NCBI RefSeq assembly: GCF_002076895.1
Contig: NZ_CP020465.1
Span: 1,984,001 to 2,048,000, forward strand
Reading direction: 5' to 3'
From: Cognaticolwellia beringensis
GTDB lineage: Bacteria; Pseudomonadota; Gammaproteobacteria; Enterobacterales; Alteromonadaceae
DNA: 64,000 nt
The notes below the pieces were generated by a model. It worked only from the letters and a program-made list of their open reading frames with translations, was not told the origin of the DNA and did no database searches. The translations under genes were made by a program, and so were the position numbers. This document shows, one piece after another, positions 38,782 through 48,479 of the stretch (positions are counted from its first letter, which is position 1; each line of letters begins with the position of its first letter).

Positions 38782-40047
38782 CTAACTGTTCCTTTGAGGC
38801 CTATTGCTGGTATTACGGCTACGATTTTGGCCACCATTATGAGGCTTATGACGACGTGGACGTGGCTTCGGCTTAGGCAAGTCGGTCAAGAGTGCTTCAT
38901 GGTCATATTTACTCACGGGCAAATCATGTTCGATGTAGCTTTCAATTGCGGGTAAGTTAAAAACATATTGCTCACACGCTAGGCTAATAGCATGGCCAGT
39001 AGCACCAGCTCGGCCTGTACGACCAATACGATGAACATAATCTTCACAGTCATCAGGTAAGTCATAGTTAAAAACATGAGTTACTGCTGGAATATGTAAA
39101 CCACGAGCTGCAACATCAGTAGCCACTAGAACATCTAATTGGCCATCGGTAAATTGCTCTAAAATTTTCAAACGTTTCTTTTGAATAACATCGCCAGTAA
39201 GCATGCCAACGCGAATATTATCAGCTTCAAGGTGAGCATGTATTTTTTCACAAACATGTTTAGTATTGGCAAAAATAATGGCTTTATCTGGCCAGTCTTC
39301 TTCAATTAGCGTTTGTAATAAAGACATTTTATCTTCGTTAGAAGGATAAAATAATTCTTCAGATATACGAATGTTAGTTTTCTGGTCAGGTTCTACTTCA
39401 ACACTGTCAGGGTCGTTCATGTGTTCAAAAGCTAATTCTTTAACACGAAATGATAACGTGGCAGAAAATAGCATGCTTAAACGTTCAGTTGCTGCGGGCA
39501 TTTTGCCAAACATATAACGAATGTCTTTTATAAAGCCTAAATCGAACATACGGTCAGCTTCATCAAGTACCACAACTTCAATATTACTGAGGTTATAAAT
39601 ACCTTGTTTTAAGTAATCGAGTAAGCGACCACAAGTGCCGATTAAAATATCTACACCTTGTTCAAGTTCTAAACGTTGGCTTTCGTAACCTTCACCACCA
39701 TAAACACATCCAAGACGTAAGCCGGTACTTTTTGCCATTTCAATGGCATCGCGATGAATTTGGATAGCAAGCTCACGCGTTGGTGCCATAATTAAGGCAC
39801 GCGGTTGGTTGTGGCTAACATCTTTTTTCTGTAATAAATGATGAAAGGTTGCGGCTAAAAAGGCAATGGTTTTACCTTCACCGGTTTGTGCTTGACCGGC
39901 AATATCTTTGCCTGTCATGAGTATAGGAAGAGACTTTGCTTGAATTTCAGTACAATATTCAAAGCCCATAGTTTCGAGGCCGCTAACTACGGTAGGCTCG
40001 AGTTTAAGTTCAGAGAACTTTATTTCTGTTAAGTGTGTTTTTTTCAT
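38782..40047 (-). CDS. rhlB: DEAD-box ATP-dependent RNA helicase RhlB
   Basis: A 421-residue RNA helicase, usually a partner of the RNase E degradosome. Motifs run in order: AQTGEGKT (I), PTRELA (Ia), VLDEADRM (DEAD, II), FSATL (III, SAT) and [10 protein letters not shown] (VI). The protein follows E. coli RhlB almost throughout ([14 protein letters not shown] start, [19 protein letters not shown]), with a basic Arg/Asn/Gln-rich tail that binds RNA. Position next to gppA and divergent from trxA confirms the assignment. Note GEGKT in place of the common GTGKT. Confidence 0.97.
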   Translation of the reverse strand: MKKTHLTEIKFSELKLEPTVVSGLETMGFEYCTEIQAKSLPILMTGKDIAGQAQTGEGKTIAFLAATFHHLLQKKDVSHNQPRALIMAPTRELAIQIHRDAIEMAKSTGLRLGCVYGGEGYESQRLELEQGVDILIGTCGRLLDYLKQGIYNLSNIEVVVLDEADRMFDLGFIKDIRYMFGKMPAATERLSMLFSATLSFRVKELAFEHMNDPDSVEVEPDQKTNIRISEELFYPSNEDKMSLLQTLIEEDWPDKAIIFANTKHVCEKIHAHLEADNIRVGMLTGDVIQKKRLKILEQFTDGQLDVLVATDVAARGLHIPAVTHVFNYDLPDDCEDYVHRIGRTGRAGATGHAISLACEQYVFNLPAIESYIEHDLPVSKYDHEALLTDLPKPKPRPRRHKPHNGGQNRSRNTSNRPQRNS

Positions 40048-40131
40048 ACCGATAGCTTAACAGGTTACGCTATCAATAAAAATTAGATTCACGTAAAAGC
40101 GACAATAAAATGATGGCTTTAGTTGAATTTT

Positions 40132-40197
40132 AAATTAAATGCCCATAACTGTTATATATGAATTAAATTAAATACCCATAACTGTTATATATGAATG
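40132..40197. repeat. 33-bp tandem direct repeat between rhlB and trxA
   Basis: Two adjacent 33-bp units (40132-40164 and 40165-40197), each built as AAATTAAAT followed by CCCATAACTGTTATATATGAAT after one variable base, differ at two positions. It ends exactly before the -35 box of the trxA promoter. Its role is unknown; it could bind a regulator or be a recent duplication. Confidence 0.85.
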
Positions 40198-40226
40198 TTG
40201 GTAATTAATTGTGATGAAGGTATAAT
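40198..40226 (+). promoter_or_regulatory. Sigma-70 promoter of trxA
   Basis: TTGGTA at 40198-40203 and a perfect TATAAT at 40221-40226 are 17 bases apart and lie about 40 bases before the trxA ATG. The spacing and -10 match are the best seen in the window. Confidence 0.75.
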
Positions 40227-40267
40227 CTTAACTAATTGGCGATAGGCCACCTTTAATGGAGATATAA

Positions 40268-40594
40268 ATGAGCGATAAAATTGTTCAGTTAACTGATGAT
40301 AGTTTTGACACTGATGTAATCAATGCATCGGGTCTAGTCCTTGTTGATTTTTGGGCTGAATGGTGTGGACCATGTAAAATGATCGCGCCGTTGTTAAACG
40401 ACGTGGCTGAAGAATATGCTGGTAAATTAACTATCGGTAAATTAAACATTGATCAAAATTCTAACACCCCACCTAAATATGGTATCCGTGGTATTCCTAC
40501 ACTGTTACTATTTAAAGACGGTGTTGTCGCTGATACGAAAGTTGGCGCACTATCAAAAACTCAATTGAAAGAGTTTATTGATAACAATTTATAA
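40268..40594 (+). CDS. trxA: Thioredoxin 1
   Basis: A 108-residue cytoplasmic thiol-disulfide reductant with the active site WCGPC (C33, C36) after DFWAEW and the cis-Pro loop [11 protein letters not shown]. Length and sequence are those of E. coli TrxA. It reduces ribonucleotide reductase, methionine sulfoxide reductase and others. GGAGATATAAATG is a good start. Its own promoter and terminator enclose it; rho follows on the same strand. Confidence 0.98.
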   Translation: MSDKIVQLTDDSFDTDVINASGLVLVDFWAEWCGPCKMIAPLLNDVAEEYAGKLTIGKLNIDQNSNTPPKYGIRGIPTLLLFKDGVVADTKVGALSKTQLKEFIDNNL

Positions 40595-40622
40595 AAAAAG
40601 GTCCGATTTATCGGGCCTTTTT
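40595..40622 (+). terminator. Intrinsic terminator after trxA
   Basis: AAAGGTCCGA (40597-40606) pairs with TCGGGCCTTT (40611-40620) with one G-T pair, ending in a T-run, immediately after the trxA stop. Confidence 0.88.
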
Positions 40623-40783
40623 GTTATTTAGCTTAAGATCAATTAAGTGATCCTTTACTGGTTTACTTTTTAATGCTAAATTTAACGCTCAAAGAAAAAA
40701 CATTTCAAAAAAACCATACTCAAACATCCTAAATAGCCAAGCGGCACAGCATAACAACCTAAATAGTCTAAGAAACCCCCACT

Positions 40784-42043
40784 ATGAATCTTAACGAACT
40801 TAAAGAAAAGTCGATCAGCGAACTAGTTCAGCTCGCAGAAACAATGAAATTGGAGCATTTAGCTCGTAACCGCAAACAAGATATTATTTTTGCCATTTTA
40901 AAAGCCCACGCTAAAAGTGGAGAAGATATTTTTGGCAGCGGTGTTTTAGAAATTCTACAAGACGGCTTTGGATTTTTACGCTCTGCGGATTCATCTTATT
41001 TAGCCGGACCTGATGATATTTATGTATCTCCAAGTCAGATACGCCGATTTAGTATGCGTACCGGTGATACCATTGCGGGTAAAATTCGTCCACCTAAAGA
41101 CGGTGAACGTTACTTTGCACTATTGAAAGTTAATGAAGTAAACTTTGACCGTCCTGAAAATTCTCGTAATAAAATTCTTTTTGAAAACCTAACACCTATT
41201 CATCCAACCGATCGTATGACGATGGAACGTGGTAATGGTTCGACTGAAGATATTACTGCTCGTGTTTTAGATTTAGCTTCACCGATTGGTAAAGGTCAAC
41301 GTGGTTTGATCGTGGCTCCGCCAAAAGCGGGTAAAACCTTATTACTACAAAATATTGCCCAAAGTATTGCCCATAATCATCCTGACGCTGAGTTGATGGT
41401 ATTACTTATTGACGAGCGCCCAGAAGAAGTAACAGAAATGCAACGCTTGGTTAAAGGTGAAGTTATTGCTTCAACTTTTGATGAACCGGCGAATCGTCAT
41501 GTACAAGTAGCCGAAATGGTGATTGAAAAAGCAAAACGCTTAGTTGAGCATAAAAAAGACGTAGTCATTTTACTTGATTCAATTACTCGACTTGCACGTG
41601 CTTACAACACGGTTATTCCATCATCAGGTAAAATATTAACCGGTGGTGTTGATGCTAATGCTTTGCATCGTCCAAAACGCTTTTTCGGCGCAGCACGTAA
41701 TATTGAAGAAGGTGGTAGTTTAACCATTATAGCGACAGCTCTTGTTGATACTGGCTCTAAAATGGATGAAGTTATCTACGAAGAGTTTAAAGGTACAGGT
41801 AATATGGAATTACATCTTTCTCGTAAAATTGCAGAAAAACGTGTTTTCCCTGCTATTCATTTCAACCGCAGTGGTACGCGTCGCGAAGAGCTTTTAACTA
41901 AGCCTGACGAATTACAAAAAATGTGGATATTGCGTAAAATCGTCCATGAAATGGGGGAAATCGACGCGATGGAGTTCATGATCGATAAATTGGCCATGAC
42001 CAAAACTAATGATGAATTTTTTGATTCAATGAAACGTCAGTAA
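40784..42043 (+). CDS. rho: Transcription termination factor Rho
   Basis: The 419-residue hexameric RNA helicase that terminates transcription. An N-terminal helical domain and RNA-binding OSB fold ([20 protein letters not shown]) precede the ATPase with P-loop PPKAGKT (K181, K184), LIDERPEEV and the R-loop. Length equals E. coli Rho (419). A leader of about 160 bp after the trxA terminator leaves room for the autoregulatory rut region known for rho. Confidence 0.98.
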   Translation: MNLNELKEKSISELVQLAETMKLEHLARNRKQDIIFAILKAHAKSGEDIFGSGVLEILQDGFGFLRSADSSYLAGPDDIYVSPSQIRRFSMRTGDTIAGKIRPPKDGERYFALLKVNEVNFDRPENSRNKILFENLTPIHPTDRMTMERGNGSTEDITARVLDLASPIGKGQRGLIVAPPKAGKTLLLQNIAQSIAHNHPDAELMVLLIDERPEEVTEMQRLVKGEVIASTFDEPANRHVQVAEMVIEKAKRLVEHKKDVVILLDSITRLARAYNTVIPSSGKILTGGVDANALHRPKRFFGAARNIEEGGSLTIIATALVDTGSKMDEVIYEEFKGTGNMELHLSRKIAEKRVFPAIHFNRSGTRREELLTKPDELQKMWILRKIVHEMGEIDAMEFMIDKLAMTKTNDEFFDSMKRQ

Positions 42044-42063
42044 TACATATTTAAATATTGTCT

Positions 42064-42092
42064 AAAAATGCCAGCAATTGCTGGCATTTTTT
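42064..42092 (+). terminator. Intrinsic terminator after rho
   Basis: AAAAATGCCAGC (42064-42075) pairs perfectly with GCTGGCATTTTT (42080-42091) around an AATT loop and ends in T, 20 bases after the rho stop. Confidence 0.92.
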
Positions 42093-42243
42093 ATATTGGC
42101 TACAAAGTTCTTTTCTAGTCGTTACTATCGAATGGTGCTTGAAAGCATATAAAGCATAATAATTTAGATGATATTGCTATCAATTAGGGACTTTAGGCTT
42201 TCTACCGTTATAATGTACGACAAATTTTTCATCAAATTCTAAT

Positions 42244-43746
42244 ATGAAATATAGTGATTTAAGAGATTTCATCTCTCAATTAGAGAAACTAGGCCAACTT
42301 AAGCGCATTAGTCAGCCAATTTCTACTGATTTAACCATGACAGAAATCAGCGATCGCACCTTACGCCAAGGCGGTCCGGCATTATTATTTGAAAATCCAA
42401 CCGACGAAAATGGTACACCACACGGTATGCCGGTATTGACCAACTTGTTTGGTACGCCTGAACGTGTCGCTTTGGCAATGGGGCAAGATAATGTCAAAGC
42501 CTTACGCGATGTTGGTACACTGTTGGCAGCCCTAAAAGAACCTGAGCCTCCGAAAGGCTTTCGCGATGCCATGAGTAAAATACCCTTGTATAAGCAAGTG
42601 CTTAACATGCCAGTTAAGGTGATTAAAAAACCATTATGTCAGCAAGTTGTACTTGAAGGTGATGCGGTTGACCTAACTCAATTTCCAATCCAAAAATGTT
42701 GGCCAGGTGATGTTGCCCCTTTGATTACTTGGGGATTAACCGTGACTAAAGGCCCACATAAAGAACGCCAAAATCTTGGTATTTATCGTAATCAATTATT
42801 AGGTCGCAATAAAGTGATCATGCGTTGGTTATCTCATCGCGGAGGCGCGCTAGACTTTCAAGAGTTTAAAAAAGCCTTTCCAGGTGAAAAATATCCCGTT
42901 GCTGTTGCCTTAGGTGCCGATCCTGCCACCATTTTAGGTGCAGTTACGCCCGTGCCAGATACCTTGTCAGAATATGCTTTCGCTGGCTTATTACGTGGTA
43001 GCAAAACCGAAGTGGCTAAGTGTATTAGTCATGATTTAGAAGTACCTGCGAGCGCCGAAATTGTACTCGAAGGTTACATTGATCCTGATGAAGTAGCACC
43101 AGAAGGACCTTATGGCGATCATACCGGTTATTACAATGAAGTTGATGACTTCCCGGTAATGACGGTAACGCATATTACCCATAGAAAAGACCCAATCTAT
43201 CACAGCACTTATACCGGACGTCCGCCAGATGAACCAGCAATATTGGGTGTAGCACTCAACGAAGTGTTTGTGCCTATTTTGCAAAAGCAGTTTCCCGAAA
43301 TTCAAGATTTTTACTTACCACCAGAAGGCTGTTCTTATCGTTTAGCGGTAGTGACGATTAAAAAGCAATATGCGGGTCATGCTAAACGCGTCATGATGGG
43401 GGTTTGGTCATTCTTACGCCAATTTATGTATACCAAATTTGTTATTGTTTGTGACGATGATGTTAATGCTCGGGATTGGAAAGACGTTATTTGGGCAATG
43501 ACCACACGTATGGATCCGAGTCGCGATACGGTATTAATTGAAAACACACCGATAGACTATTTAGATTTTGCGTCACCTGTGTCAGGCTTAGGTTCAAAAA
43601 TGGGGATGGACGCCACCAATAAATGGCCAGGTGAAACTAATCGAGAATGGGGAGAGCCAATTGAAATGACCCAAGCGATTAAAGACCATGTAGATGATAT
43701 TTGGGATGAGCTCAATATCTCAAACGACGTTAATAATTCAAATTGA
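42244..43746 (+). CDS. ubiD: 4-hydroxy-3-polyprenylbenzoate decarboxylase UbiD
   Basis: A 500-residue prenylated-FMN-dependent decarboxylase of ubiquinone synthesis that removes the ring carboxylate of polyprenyl-hydroxybenzoate. [30 protein letters not shown]-like linker, [20 protein letters not shown] and [15 protein letters not shown] (with the catalytic Glu-Arg-Glu region) are typical. Length close to E. coli UbiD (497). Separated by 47 bp from fre, repeating the ubiD-fre pairing of E. coli. Needs UbiX, which is not in the window. Confidence 0.97.
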   Translation: MKYSDLRDFISQLEKLGQLKRISQPISTDLTMTEISDRTLRQGGPALLFENPTDENGTPHGMPVLTNLFGTPERVALAMGQDNVKALRDVGTLLAALKEPEPPKGFRDAMSKIPLYKQVLNMPVKVIKKPLCQQVVLEGDAVDLTQFPIQKCWPGDVAPLITWGLTVTKGPHKERQNLGIYRNQLLGRNKVIMRWLSHRGGALDFQEFKKAFPGEKYPVAVALGADPATILGAVTPVPDTLSEYAFAGLLRGSKTEVAKCISHDLEVPASAEIVLEGYIDPDEVAPEGPYGDHTGYYNEVDDFPVMTVTHITHRKDPIYHSTYTGRPPDEPAILGVALNEVFVPILQKQFPEIQDFYLPPEGCSYRLAVVTIKKQYAGHAKRVMMGVWSFLRQFMYTKFVIVCDDDVNARDWKDVIWAMTTRMDPSRDTVLIENTPIDYLDFASPVSGLGSKMGMDATNKWPGETNREWGEPIEMTQAIKDHVDDIWDELNISNDVNNSN

Positions 43747-43793
43747 TAATACTGCAGCCAAATAGCGAGCATGCAGAATAAGGGAAAAGATAA

Positions 43794-44489
43794 ATGAAAG
43801 TGATTACATGTCAGGTAGCGTCGTTAACGCCATTAACGGATCATGTGTATAAGGCACTGTTAAAGCCGAGTACAGCTGTTAATTTCTCTGCCGGACAATA
43901 CTTAAATTTTGTGATGAGTGACGAAGACAAGCGACCTTTTTCAATTGCTAGTGCTCCAGGTGCTGAATTAATTGAGTTGCAAATAGGTGCTTTTGGTTCA
44001 GATAGTTATCCGATGCAAGTGATTGAGCACATAAAAGCCAACACTGAAGTGACTATCGAGATGCCCTTTGGTAATGCGCATTTACGCGAAAAAAGTGAAC
44101 GCCCGCTACTGCTTATTGCTGGCGGTACAGGTTTTTCATACATTAAATCTATGTTTGAACATTTAGCCTTGCAGCAGTCTCAACGTGAGGTTTTAGTCTA
44201 CTGGGGCTTACGCGAGCCGAGTGCATGCTATGAACTAGAAGAAACAGCCGCAATGATGACCAAATTAGCTAACGGGAAGTTTATCCCGGTGATTGAAGCA
44301 CCGCATGTTGATTGGCAAGGTCGCTCGGGTATGGTCCATAAGGTAGTCATGGCAGAAGTTAACAACTTAGCTGATTATGATATTTATTTAGCGGGTCGTT
44401 TTGAAATGGTTGCTGCCGTTCGTGGTGACTTTGTTAAGCAAGGCGCATTAATTGAGCATATGTATGCCGATGCTTTTGCGTTTATTTAA
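43794..44489 (+). CDS. fre: NAD(P)H-flavin reductase Fre
   Basis: A 231-residue reductase that uses NAD(P)H to reduce free riboflavin, FMN or FAD. The flavin-binding RPFSIASAP and nucleotide-binding LLIAGGTGFSYIKSM motifs of the ferredoxin-reductase family are intact. It lies directly downstream of ubiD on the same strand and is probably co-transcribed; reduced FMN may supply the UbiX/UbiD cofactor route. E. coli homologue FMN reductase (LuxG-related) has 233 residues. Confidence 0.95.
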   Translation: MKVITCQVASLTPLTDHVYKALLKPSTAVNFSAGQYLNFVMSDEDKRPFSIASAPGAELIELQIGAFGSDSYPMQVIEHIKANTEVTIEMPFGNAHLREKSERPLLLIAGGTGFSYIKSMFEHLALQQSQREVLVYWGLREPSACYELEETAAMMTKLANGKFIPVIEAPHVDWQGRSGMVHKVVMAEVNNLADYDIYLAGRFEMVAAVRGDFVKQGALIEHMYADAFAFI

Positions 44490-44572
44490 GCTATAAATGA
44501 AAAGCAATAATCGGTCGTAAAGTGACGATAAGCTCTATTTTAGTTCTCTTAAGTTTGCATAAAACAAAAAAG

Positions 44573-45253
44573 TTAATAATACGAATTTTTCGCATGAGAC
44601 AAATAATTATTTGCCAAAAATACGAAGTCGTTAATTGAGCCATTTAAGTTACTCGCGGCAATAAATAGGTGTGCGCCAAGTGCTTGATTTAATACCTCAC
44701 TATGATGTAGAAAAGCGGCCAATGGCCCTTTTATGATTGTGCCATCTCTTAAAATGTAAGGTTCAAAATTTAAAATGCCTTGTTCAAACGTAATTAGCTG
44801 CTGCTTAATGCAATAATGAATGAGGGGTTTTTGCTCGTGTATCATTCGGTTTGCTAAGCGCAATGATATGCTGTTTGCTATCACATCTATTGAAGTTAGT
44901 TTTATACCTACGTAATTCAGTTCTTCACGTGTTATGCCGACCGTATTTGTCACGCAATGGATGTTGCGGATTTGCTGCCAGTTAAATTGCCAATGCCCAT
45001 GAAGATGATGAAAAGTTAATTTTTCAGGTGTCACTATTAAGCTGTAAGTTGGTTCTGCTAATTTTAGTAAACCGATAAAAATAGTGACTATGCAAGTGAG
45101 CACCATAAACAGTAAAGGGAAACGGGCTTGTTGCCAGTAATAGCTGCATAGCCAAGCTACAATGAACAAAGCTATAAGGCCGGTTAAAGTAATGAATAAA
45201 CCATGATGACGGGCAATTGCTTTAATCTTTATTGTTTTATTACTTTTTGTCAT
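44573..45253 (-). CDS. DUF2982-like membrane protein
   Basis: A 226-residue protein with two hydrophobic helices at about 18-37 and 46-65 and a soluble remainder. TYSLIVTPEKLTFHHLHGHWQFNWQQIRNIHCV resembles PH-like domains of small bacterial membrane proteins; the core visible match is GHWQFNWQQIRNI. It resembles the DUF2982 family of marine gammaproteobacteria as I recall it. Function is unknown. It is convergent with fre and divergent from arfA. Confidence 0.7.
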   Translation of the reverse strand: MTKSNKTIKIKAIARHHGLFITLTGLIALFIVAWLCSYYWQQARFPLLFMVLTCIVTIFIGLLKLAEPTYSLIVTPEKLTFHHLHGHWQFNWQQIRNIHCVTNTVGITREELNYVGIKLTSIDVIANSISLRLANRMIHEQKPLIHYCIKQQLITFEQGILNFEPYILRDGTIIKGPLAAFLHHSEVLNQALGAHLFIAASNLNGSINDFVFLANNYLSHAKNSYY

Positions 45254-45311
45254 AGATTTTTACTTTAAGTACTGCCGGTTCAGAAAAGGAACTGTTAATT
45301 AAATTTAATAT

Positions 45312-45341
45312 TTGTGCATATTTTTTTGATTAGTATATACT
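45312..45341 (+). promoter_or_regulatory. Probable sigma-70 promoter of arfA
   Basis: TTGTGC (45312-45317) and TATACT (45336-45341) are 18 bases apart and about 75 bases before the arfA ATG. The -35 box is imperfect. Confidence 0.45.
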
Positions 45342-45414
45342 CTGCGCGTTTTCGCTACGAAGCAATAAGTTTGTAGCAATTTAACTTAACGAACGACATA
45401 AAAGGTAGAATAAT

Positions 45415-45618
45415 ATGACTAAGAATAAAGTAAAAAAACACCCTAAAAATCAAGGTGGTTGTGAATTGGGGCGAGGCGTAATTAAAGATAATTTCTTAGC
45501 GGCTGTGGTAACGTCAAGGTTGTTTAAGCAGCAAATAATTATTGCTAAAAAAGGTAAGGGTGCTTATCAAAGAACTCAAAAGCATAAAGGACAAGAGTCC
45601 TATTTAATAGCGGTTTAA
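45415..45618 (+). CDS. arfA: Alternative ribosome-rescue factor ArfA
   Basis: A 67-residue protein that rescues ribosomes stalled on non-stop mRNA by recruiting release factor RF2. The core GVIKDNFLAAVVTSRLFKQQI and AKKGKGAYQRTQKHKG match E. coli ArfA ([27 protein letters not shown]). As in E. coli, a short hydrophobic tail (SYLIAV) follows the functional core. The mRNA carries a long hairpin that begins inside the last codons and encloses the stop (see 45593-45654), which would make the transcript itself non-stop. RBS AAAGGTAGAATAATATG. Confidence 0.88.
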   Translation: MTKNKVKKHPKNQGGCELGRGVIKDNFLAAVVTSRLFKQQIIIAKKGKGAYQRTQKHKGQESYLIAV

Positions 45619-45654
45619 TCGATTAAGATATAACCATTATTAAATAGGGCTTTT
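45593..45654 (+). promoter_or_regulatory. Long hairpin enclosing the arfA stop codon
   Basis: Bases 45593-45609 can pair with 45638-45654 over 17 positions with two G-U pairs and no mismatch, including CCTATTTAATA against TATTAAATAGG. The arfA stop TAA (45616-45618) lies in the loop of about 28 nt. Cleavage of the stem by RNase III, or polymerase release at its 3' side, would remove the stop and leave about 59 codons. This mirrors the known control of E. coli arfA; here it is inferred from structure. Confidence 0.65.
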
Positions 45655-45674
45655 AAGCTTTATTAATCTCTGCG

Positions 45675-46862
45675 CTAAGCGTGAATTTTTCTGAGTGCTT
45701 GATTCGCTTTGTCTAGATGACCTTGGTGCTCAAGTACTTGTGAAAAAACCAGTAAGTCAATTTTATCGTATTGCTTTTCTTCAAGGTTAACTAAACTATT
45801 AAATGCTTTTTCTGCTAACTGCCATTGTTGAGAAGCCGTGGCAAAATGAGCTACCAATGATAACCAAATAGCATTGTGTGGCTCGTTATGTAAATGCTTT
45901 TGCGCTGCTGCCATAAGACTATCATCTTGAGTAATAGGTAATGTTCTGACCGCTTTTAGTAAGCTAATCGCATTGCCTTTCTTTATTATCGGTAATAATA
46001 GTTTTGCTAAGGGCTCGTTAACTTGGTTTTCTGCTAACACCTGACAATAAGCCAGTACGACTGTTTCTGATTGCTTAATTTTCTTTGGGAGTTGTTGCCA
46101 GTATTCTAGCAAAACATGACTATCGTGCTGTTTGATTTGCTGATTAAAAGCACCGTAAAACGCCTGCTGCTGCCATAAAGTGATAGTTTCAAGGCTAATA
46201 GATTTTTGTTTCTGTGCGGCATTAAGCTTTTTGATAACATAGTCAAAACGTTGCTCAATTAAGCTTAGCTCTATTTCTAATCGGAGTAAGCGTACGTCAT
46301 GTCCAATATGTTTATGGTGCTCATCAATCACATTTCTTGCTTGTTGGTAATTTTGTTGACCGATCAATAATTTTATTTTAATTAACACTGCTTCTAATCC
46401 AGCGTCTTTAAAGGTGCTAGTTGTCTGTTCAAGCAAGCCTAAATAGTGATCAGTGTTTGGTTTCAATGCTTGTTTTTGAGCCGCATCGGCTGCAACAAGA
46501 TAAGCTATATGCTCAAAATTTGAGGCATCAGCCGATTTAGCCAATAAATGCTCTGCTTGTTTATAATCACCTAAAACATAGGCTGCGATACCTTTGTTAA
46601 AGTCTTTAAGTGCTCGTCGGCGACTGGCAAAAGCAATTTTGTTCCAAGCTTTAAAGCTAAAACTTAGCCCGCCACGGAAAAATTTAATAATAAGTGCTAT
46701 TGCAAAGAAGCACAGCGCTAGCGTGATTATGGCGGTAATAACCGTTGTTTCAATGGCTGAATCTCCAATTGAAATCAGAATATAACCTTTTTCACCAATT
46801 AACATTGGTGTGATAACAATTACCCCAAGAAATAAAATCAGCAATAATAATAGTCGTTTCAT
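45675..46862 (-). CDS. hemY: HemY protein, tetratricopeptide-repeat membrane protein
   Basis: A 395-residue inner-membrane protein with two hydrophobic helices (about 3-24 and 42-66) and a helical TPR-rich cytoplasmic or periplasmic domain. GKAYILISIGDSAIETT-type start and GLSFSFKAWNKIAFASRRRALKDFNKGIAAYVLGDY are typical of HemY, of which FNKGIAAYVLGDYKQAE is diagnostic. Despite its name it is not a proven heme-pathway enzyme. Its start overlaps the hemX stop by one base, the usual hemX-hemY coupling. Last gene of the minus-strand hem operon. Confidence 0.92.
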   Translation of the reverse strand: MKRLLLLLILFLGVIVITPMLIGEKGYILISIGDSAIETTVITAIITLALCFFAIALIIKFFRGGLSFSFKAWNKIAFASRRRALKDFNKGIAAYVLGDYKQAEHLLAKSADASNFEHIAYLVAADAAQKQALKPNTDHYLGLLEQTTSTFKDAGLEAVLIKIKLLIGQQNYQQARNVIDEHHKHIGHDVRLLRLEIELSLIEQRFDYVIKKLNAAQKQKSISLETITLWQQQAFYGAFNQQIKQHDSHVLLEYWQQLPKKIKQSETVVLAYCQVLAENQVNEPLAKLLLPIIKKGNAISLLKAVRTLPITQDDSLMAAAQKHLHNEPHNAIWLSLVAHFATASQQWQLAEKAFNSLVNLEEKQYDKIDLLVFSQVLEHQGHLDKANQALRKIHA

Positions 46863-48391
46863 TATAAGTCCTCACTTAGCTCGGAGCTTGTGGGCTCGTC
46901 TTCAGATGCTTGCTGTGTATCTAGGATATTTCTGTTCTCTAAAATTGGGTGTGTGGACTTCATTTTAACCGACAATAATTGTCGAATTTCTTTTAGTGAA
47001 GCAAGATTATTTGGATAGTCAACATTAATAGTTGCTGCTTTTAATGTATCAATTGTTTTGAGGAAGTTTTTATTTTCAAGTTTTGTCATATCAAAATATT
47101 CACTAACCCAGCGCTGAATATCGTTAAGTGATTGCTGGTAAATATTACCTTTTGATTTACTTGCAGCCCAAATAGCCGTTTGTAATTTTAGACTTAAGTT
47201 TTCACGTAAATTTTGTTGAAATTGTGGCGACATTAACGGCTCAATATTACCTGTTCTGCGGGTAACAGTGAAAAACTCATCAGTAAACTTGCGCCATGTT
47301 TTGGCTAGATTTTCTCGCCAATCATTAGCGTTATCAGTTAACTCAAGCGTCGTTTCAGTTTTATGTATTTCTGGAATTTCAAATAGTGCTAACGGTAGTT
47401 GCTTTATTTGCTGATCCAGCGTCATCAGTTTTAAAATTACATTATCAGTTGCCAGCTTAGGTAGTAACTGTAACTTGGCGATATCTTGCTGAATAATTTG
47501 GCGTAAAGCTAAAAATTGTGGGTCATTTAACTCTTCTATGCGCATGTCTGCGTCATTAAGTAAACTAATGGCAGTGCCAGTTTCATTTTCTAACCATAAG
47601 CTCCTAGAAGCCAATCGAATAAGATATTCAGCTTCCTGTAGAAGCCAGTCACTGGGTTGATTTTGACCTAAGCTGGCAATTTTTTGCTGTAATTGTGCGA
47701 TAGTATCTTGATTGCTCTGTTCAAGGCGATTACCTTGTTCAAGTTTATTACGCAACGCGTTTAACTCACTAGCGCTTGCTTGTTTACTTTGTGAAAGCTG
47801 TTGAGTGATGTTCTGGGTAATACCCTGAGAATTTCGAGCAAGTTGTTGTGCGATTTCCTGCTGATTTGAAACGAGCTTATCCTCTAAAATATCATTGAGT
47901 TGCAGACTATATTGAGCTTTTTGCTGTTCACTCCAATAATAGTGAGCAACACTGGCGAGAATAGCGATTAGCGCGATAATTAATGCTACAACAGCGATTT
48001 TAGATACTTTACTTTTCTTCGCTTTATTAGCTGTGCTTTTTTCCTGCGACGTTTTAGGACTGACAGTTGTCGACTTATTTGATGTGTTGGAGGCGGTATT
48101 TTTCACTGGTGAGGCGCTCTTATCATTAGTTTTGTTCGATGCTGGACTCGTCTGGGTTTTGCTTTCTTCAGCAGTCAGTTTTACTTTGTCAGGGGCTTTA
48201 ATAACGGTTTTGTTTTTAGGCTTGTCTGAAGATTTTTCAGTACTATCAGCGGAGGCAGGTTGATTCGATGACGCTTCCTGCGATGAACTCATATTGATTG
48301 AAGCCGTTAAACCTGTCTGACTTTCAGGATTACTACTGTCAGCTGACGTATTATCAGGTTTCGATTGCTTGGGTTGTTTTTTATCGCTCAT
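46862..48391 (-). CDS. hemX: HemX (uroporphyrinogen-III C-methyltransferase-like) protein
   Basis: A 509-residue membrane protein. An extended Ser/Thr/Lys/Asn-rich cytoplasmic region (1-125) is followed by one membrane helix (about 130-150), a coiled coil (155-235) and a conserved domain (about 235-490) with WLLQEAEYLIRLASRSLWLE, the family mark as in WLLQEAEYLIRLA. Often annotated as a methyltransferase, but it lacks a SAM-binding fold and such activity is doubtful. It lies downstream of the hemD remnant, so its transcription from the hemC promoter must cross about 800 bp of decayed sequence. Confidence 0.92.
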   Translation of the reverse strand: MSDKKQPKQSKPDNTSADSSNPESQTGLTASINMSSSQEASSNQPASADSTEKSSDKPKNKTVIKAPDKVKLTAEESKTQTSPASNKTNDKSASPVKNTASNTSNKSTTVSPKTSQEKSTANKAKKSKVSKIAVVALIIALIAILASVAHYYWSEQQKAQYSLQLNDILEDKLVSNQQEIAQQLARNSQGITQNITQQLSQSKQASASELNALRNKLEQGNRLEQSNQDTIAQLQQKIASLGQNQPSDWLLQEAEYLIRLASRSLWLENETGTAISLLNDADMRIEELNDPQFLALRQIIQQDIAKLQLLPKLATDNVILKLMTLDQQIKQLPLALFEIPEIHKTETTLELTDNANDWRENLAKTWRKFTDEFFTVTRRTGNIEPLMSPQFQQNLRENLSLKLQTAIWAASKSKGNIYQQSLNDIQRWVSEYFDMTKLENKNFLKTIDTLKAATINVDYPNNLASLKEIRQLLSVKMKSTHPILENRNILDTQQASEDEPTSSELSEDL

Positions 48392-48479
48392 GAACTGATC
48401 CTATCTTACATGTTGGCGCTACGCACACTGAATTTATTAGGCTAATAAGTTGTTTATATCACTCGATATTACTTAATCT

